64,000 nt of DNA. It comes from Shewanella algae (GTDB lineage: Bacteria; Pseudomonadota; Gammaproteobacteria; Enterobacterales; Shewanellaceae). Below the pieces are notes generated by a model, which did no database searches, was not told where the DNA came from, and saw only the letters and a list, made by a program, of their open reading frames with translations. The stretch covers positions 2,199,001-2,263,000 of the forward strand of contig NZ_CP068230.1 of NCBI RefSeq assembly GCF_009183365.2, written 5' to 3'. This document shows positions 62,428 through 64,000 of this stretch, piece after piece. Positions within the stretch are counted from its first letter, which is position 1; every line of letters begins with the position of its first letter. Made by a program: the position numbers and the translations under genes.

Positions 62428-62501
62428 ATGTACTATCGGCAAAGTGCTGCCTGTTGCTTGCAGGCTTGGGGAAGAATCATGTGCCCAAGGAATTGGTGGT
62501 T

Positions 62502-62624
62502 ATGGCAAAGGTTGATATTTTGAGCTTGAAGCAAGAGGATGGGAAGCATTTACAATTTCCTGCGACACGAGAACAAGCCGATCTCGATAAGCTCTTGCTA
62601 TGCTCATCATTCAAATTTAGTTAA
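62502..62624 (+). CDS. 40-codon ORF between lpxM and the tRNA array
   Basis: ATG 62502 has AAGGA about 10 bp upstream and opens MAKVDILSLKQEDGKHLQFP then ATREQADLDKLLLCSSFKFS. Charged and possibly folded, but only 40 residues; I do not recognise it. It might be a remnant of a longer protein. Confidence 0.3.
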   Translation: MAKVDILSLKQEDGKHLQFPATREQADLDKLLLCSSFKFS

Positions 62625-62653
62625 TAAGAGGAGTTGGTTCTTTAGAAAGGAAT

Positions 62654-62730
<77 letters not shown>

Positions 62731-62771
62731 TCCGAATTGTGCTAACCAGTTTGAATTCATAATTAAGGAAT

Positions 62772-62848
<77 letters not shown>

Positions 62849-62889
62849 TCCGAATTATACTAATCAGTTTGAATTCATAATTAAGGAAT

Positions 62890-62977
62890 TGGTTGCGGTG
62901 CTGGATTTTAACCGACGACCTTCGAGGCTCTTATAAAGAACTGAGCCCGACGAGCTACCATGCTGCTCCATCCCGCG
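62890..62977 (-). pseudogene. Broken initiator tRNA copy 3
   Basis: An 88-nt derivative with intact 5' half but an 11-12-nt insertion in the anticodon region: GGGCTCA is followed by GTTCTTTATAA and then GAGCC. Further base changes and a 1-nt deletion lie in the T arm/acceptor region (TGCTGGATTTTAACC instead of AGCCGGATTTGAACC on the plus strand). The CAT anticodon is destroyed, so it cannot initiate. Confidence 0.9.
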
Positions 62978-63018
62978 TCCGAATTGTACTAATCAGTTTG
63001 AATTCATAATTAAGGAAT

Positions 63019-63095
<77 letters not shown>

Positions 63096-63143
63096 TCCGA
63101 ATTGTGCTAATCAGTTTGAATTCATAATTAAGGAATTTGAAAT

Positions 63144-63220
<77 letters not shown>

Positions 63221-63238
63221 TCCGTTAAAGCGGGGTGG

Positions 63239-63267
63239 ACTATAACGACCAAGGGGCGGCAATGCAA
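63239..63267 (-). promoter_or_regulatory. Promoter of the initiator tRNA array
   Basis: On the minus strand TTGCAT (63262-63267) and TATAGT (63239-63244) are 17 bp apart, with a GC-rich discriminator after the -10 box. That composition is typical of growth-rate- and ppGpp-controlled stable-RNA promoters. Confidence 0.8.
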
Positions 63268-63421
63268 GGACAAATCATCAAAATGCCATTGAGTGTTCAA
63301 ATTTAATTCATCAGTGCGCGGAGATTAAACGTATCGGTCACAACTCCAACAATTCGGCAGGATTGACCAAGAAAAGCGGTCCTGAAAACGGAAGTTTTTA
63401 TCTTTTACCTTAATCAAAGGG

Positions 63422-63427
63422 TATAAT
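63422..63427 (+). promoter_or_regulatory. -10 box of rlmL
   Basis: A perfect TATAAT lies 37 bp upstream of the rlmL ATG. The -35 region is not clear (ATCTTT at the expected place). Confidence 0.5.
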
Positions 63428-63463
63428 GCGCCATTCATTTTTGCTTTGCTATCTGGTTTGTTC

Positions 63464-64000
63464 ATGTTGAATTTTTTTGCGGCGGCCCCCAAGGGGTTTG
63501 AATATGCTTTGGCGCAGGAACTGCGCGAGTTTGGTGCGCTTGAGGTCAAGGAAAGCCTGGCCGGGGTTTATTTCTCCTGTCCACTGGAGCTGGCATACCG
63601 CATTACCCTTTGGACCAGACTGGCAAGCCGTATTTTGCTTATATTGCATCGCGGTCCCTGTGATTCCGCCGAACAGCTTTATAATGCGGCCTTCTGTATC
63701 GATTGGCCGAGCCACTTTGATAACCGTTGTACCTTTAGTATCGACTTTCACGGCATGGGCGGTTTTATCAAGAACACCCAGTTCGGCGCCCTCAAGATTA
63801 AAGATGCTGTAGTGGATCGCTTCCGCGAAGACGATCTCAACCGCCCCAATGTGCAACGTGTCGATGCCGACTTCAAAATCGATGCCCACTACCGAAACGG
63901 TCAGGTAACCATAGCGCTGAACTTCTCCGGTCCGGCGCTGCATCAACGTGGCTATCGCAGCGGTACCGGTGAGGCGCCATTAAAAGAGAACCTTGCCGCC
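63464..64000 (+). CDS. rlmL: 23S rRNA methyltransferase RlmKL, 5' part
   Basis: The frame from ATG 63464 is open to the window end (179 codons). It begins MLNFFAAAPKGFEYALAQEL, then a THUMP domain (LWTRLASRILLILHRGPCDS), the conserved HGMGGFIKNTQFGALKIKDAVVD region and SGPALHQRGYRSGTGEAPLK. This matches the N-terminal part of RlmKL, a fused enzyme that methylates G2445 and G2069 of 23S rRNA. The methyltransferase domains lie beyond the edge. Confidence 0.93.
   Translation, partial: MLNFFAAAPKGFEYALAQELREFGALEVKESLAGVYFSCPLELAYRITLWTRLASRILLILHRGPCDSAEQLYNAAFCIDWPSHFDNRCTFSIDFHGMGGFIKNTQFGALKIKDAVVDRFREDDLNRPNVQRVDADFKIDAHYRNGQVTIALNFSGPALHQRGYRSGTGEAPLKENLAA

Overview
The window looks like a Shewanella chromosome of about 53% GC, perhaps close to S. 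algae. That genus call is inference from recalled protein resemblance (RlmA, RadD, PheST, IhfA, LpxM, CrbS/CrbR, speE-speA-speD-speB), not a database match. It has two parts: the late-gene half of a lambda-type tailed prophage (about 1-24,000) and ordinary chromosome (about 24,100-64,000).

Prophage: after a minus-strand lipoprotein and a regulatory stretch come a lysis cassette (SAR endolysin, Rz-like and Rz1-like spanins, holin-like protein), lambda-like terminase (Nu1-like and GpA-like), a gpW-like joining protein, portal, a ClpP-type protease fused to the major capsid protein, a decoration protein, head-tail connectors, tail tube, tape measure and distal tail genes. Where the frameshifted tail-assembly chaperone gene would normally sit, between tail tube and tape measure, there is instead a 2.2-kb low-GC cassette with a zeta-toxin-like kinase, a 54-residue partner ORF, strong hairpins and two opposite-strand ORFs, one of them broken. 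No integrase or repressor is visible, so the early half lies to the left. The right border carries a small membrane-protein gene, a 20-bp palindrome, a perfect LexA box and a frameshifted, truncated umuD remnant.

Chromosome, 24.7-35.5 kb: rlmA, a cold-shock gene with a long leader, an ABC-2 exporter pair, yceH, cvfB, and convergent genes resembling the CrbS/CrbR acetate-switch system. 35.6-42.9 kb: a TonB-dependent receptor divergent from an operon of GntP-type permease, exported MetX-like hydrolase, 3-hydroxybutyrate dehydrogenase and two CoA-transferase subunits. Together these suggest uptake of hydroxybutyrate or its esters and conversion to acetoacetyl-CoA.

43.3-48.4 kb is a complete arginine-to-spermidine operon (speE, speA, a eukaryotic-type speD, speB). 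It is preceded by an unannotated 48-codon leader ORF and mutually exclusive RNA hairpins, the best candidate here for an undescribed regulatory system. 48.4-57.4 kb holds pdxH, a second cold-shock gene, a YceI protein, small conserved proteins, an exported protein with two tandem retropepsin-like domains, a sensor without an obvious phospho-acceptor histidine, grxA and radD. 57.6-62.4 kb holds pheS-pheT-ihfA and lpxM. The right end has a tandem array of initiator tRNA genes (four intact, one broken) on the minus strand and the start of rlmL, which is cut by the window edge.
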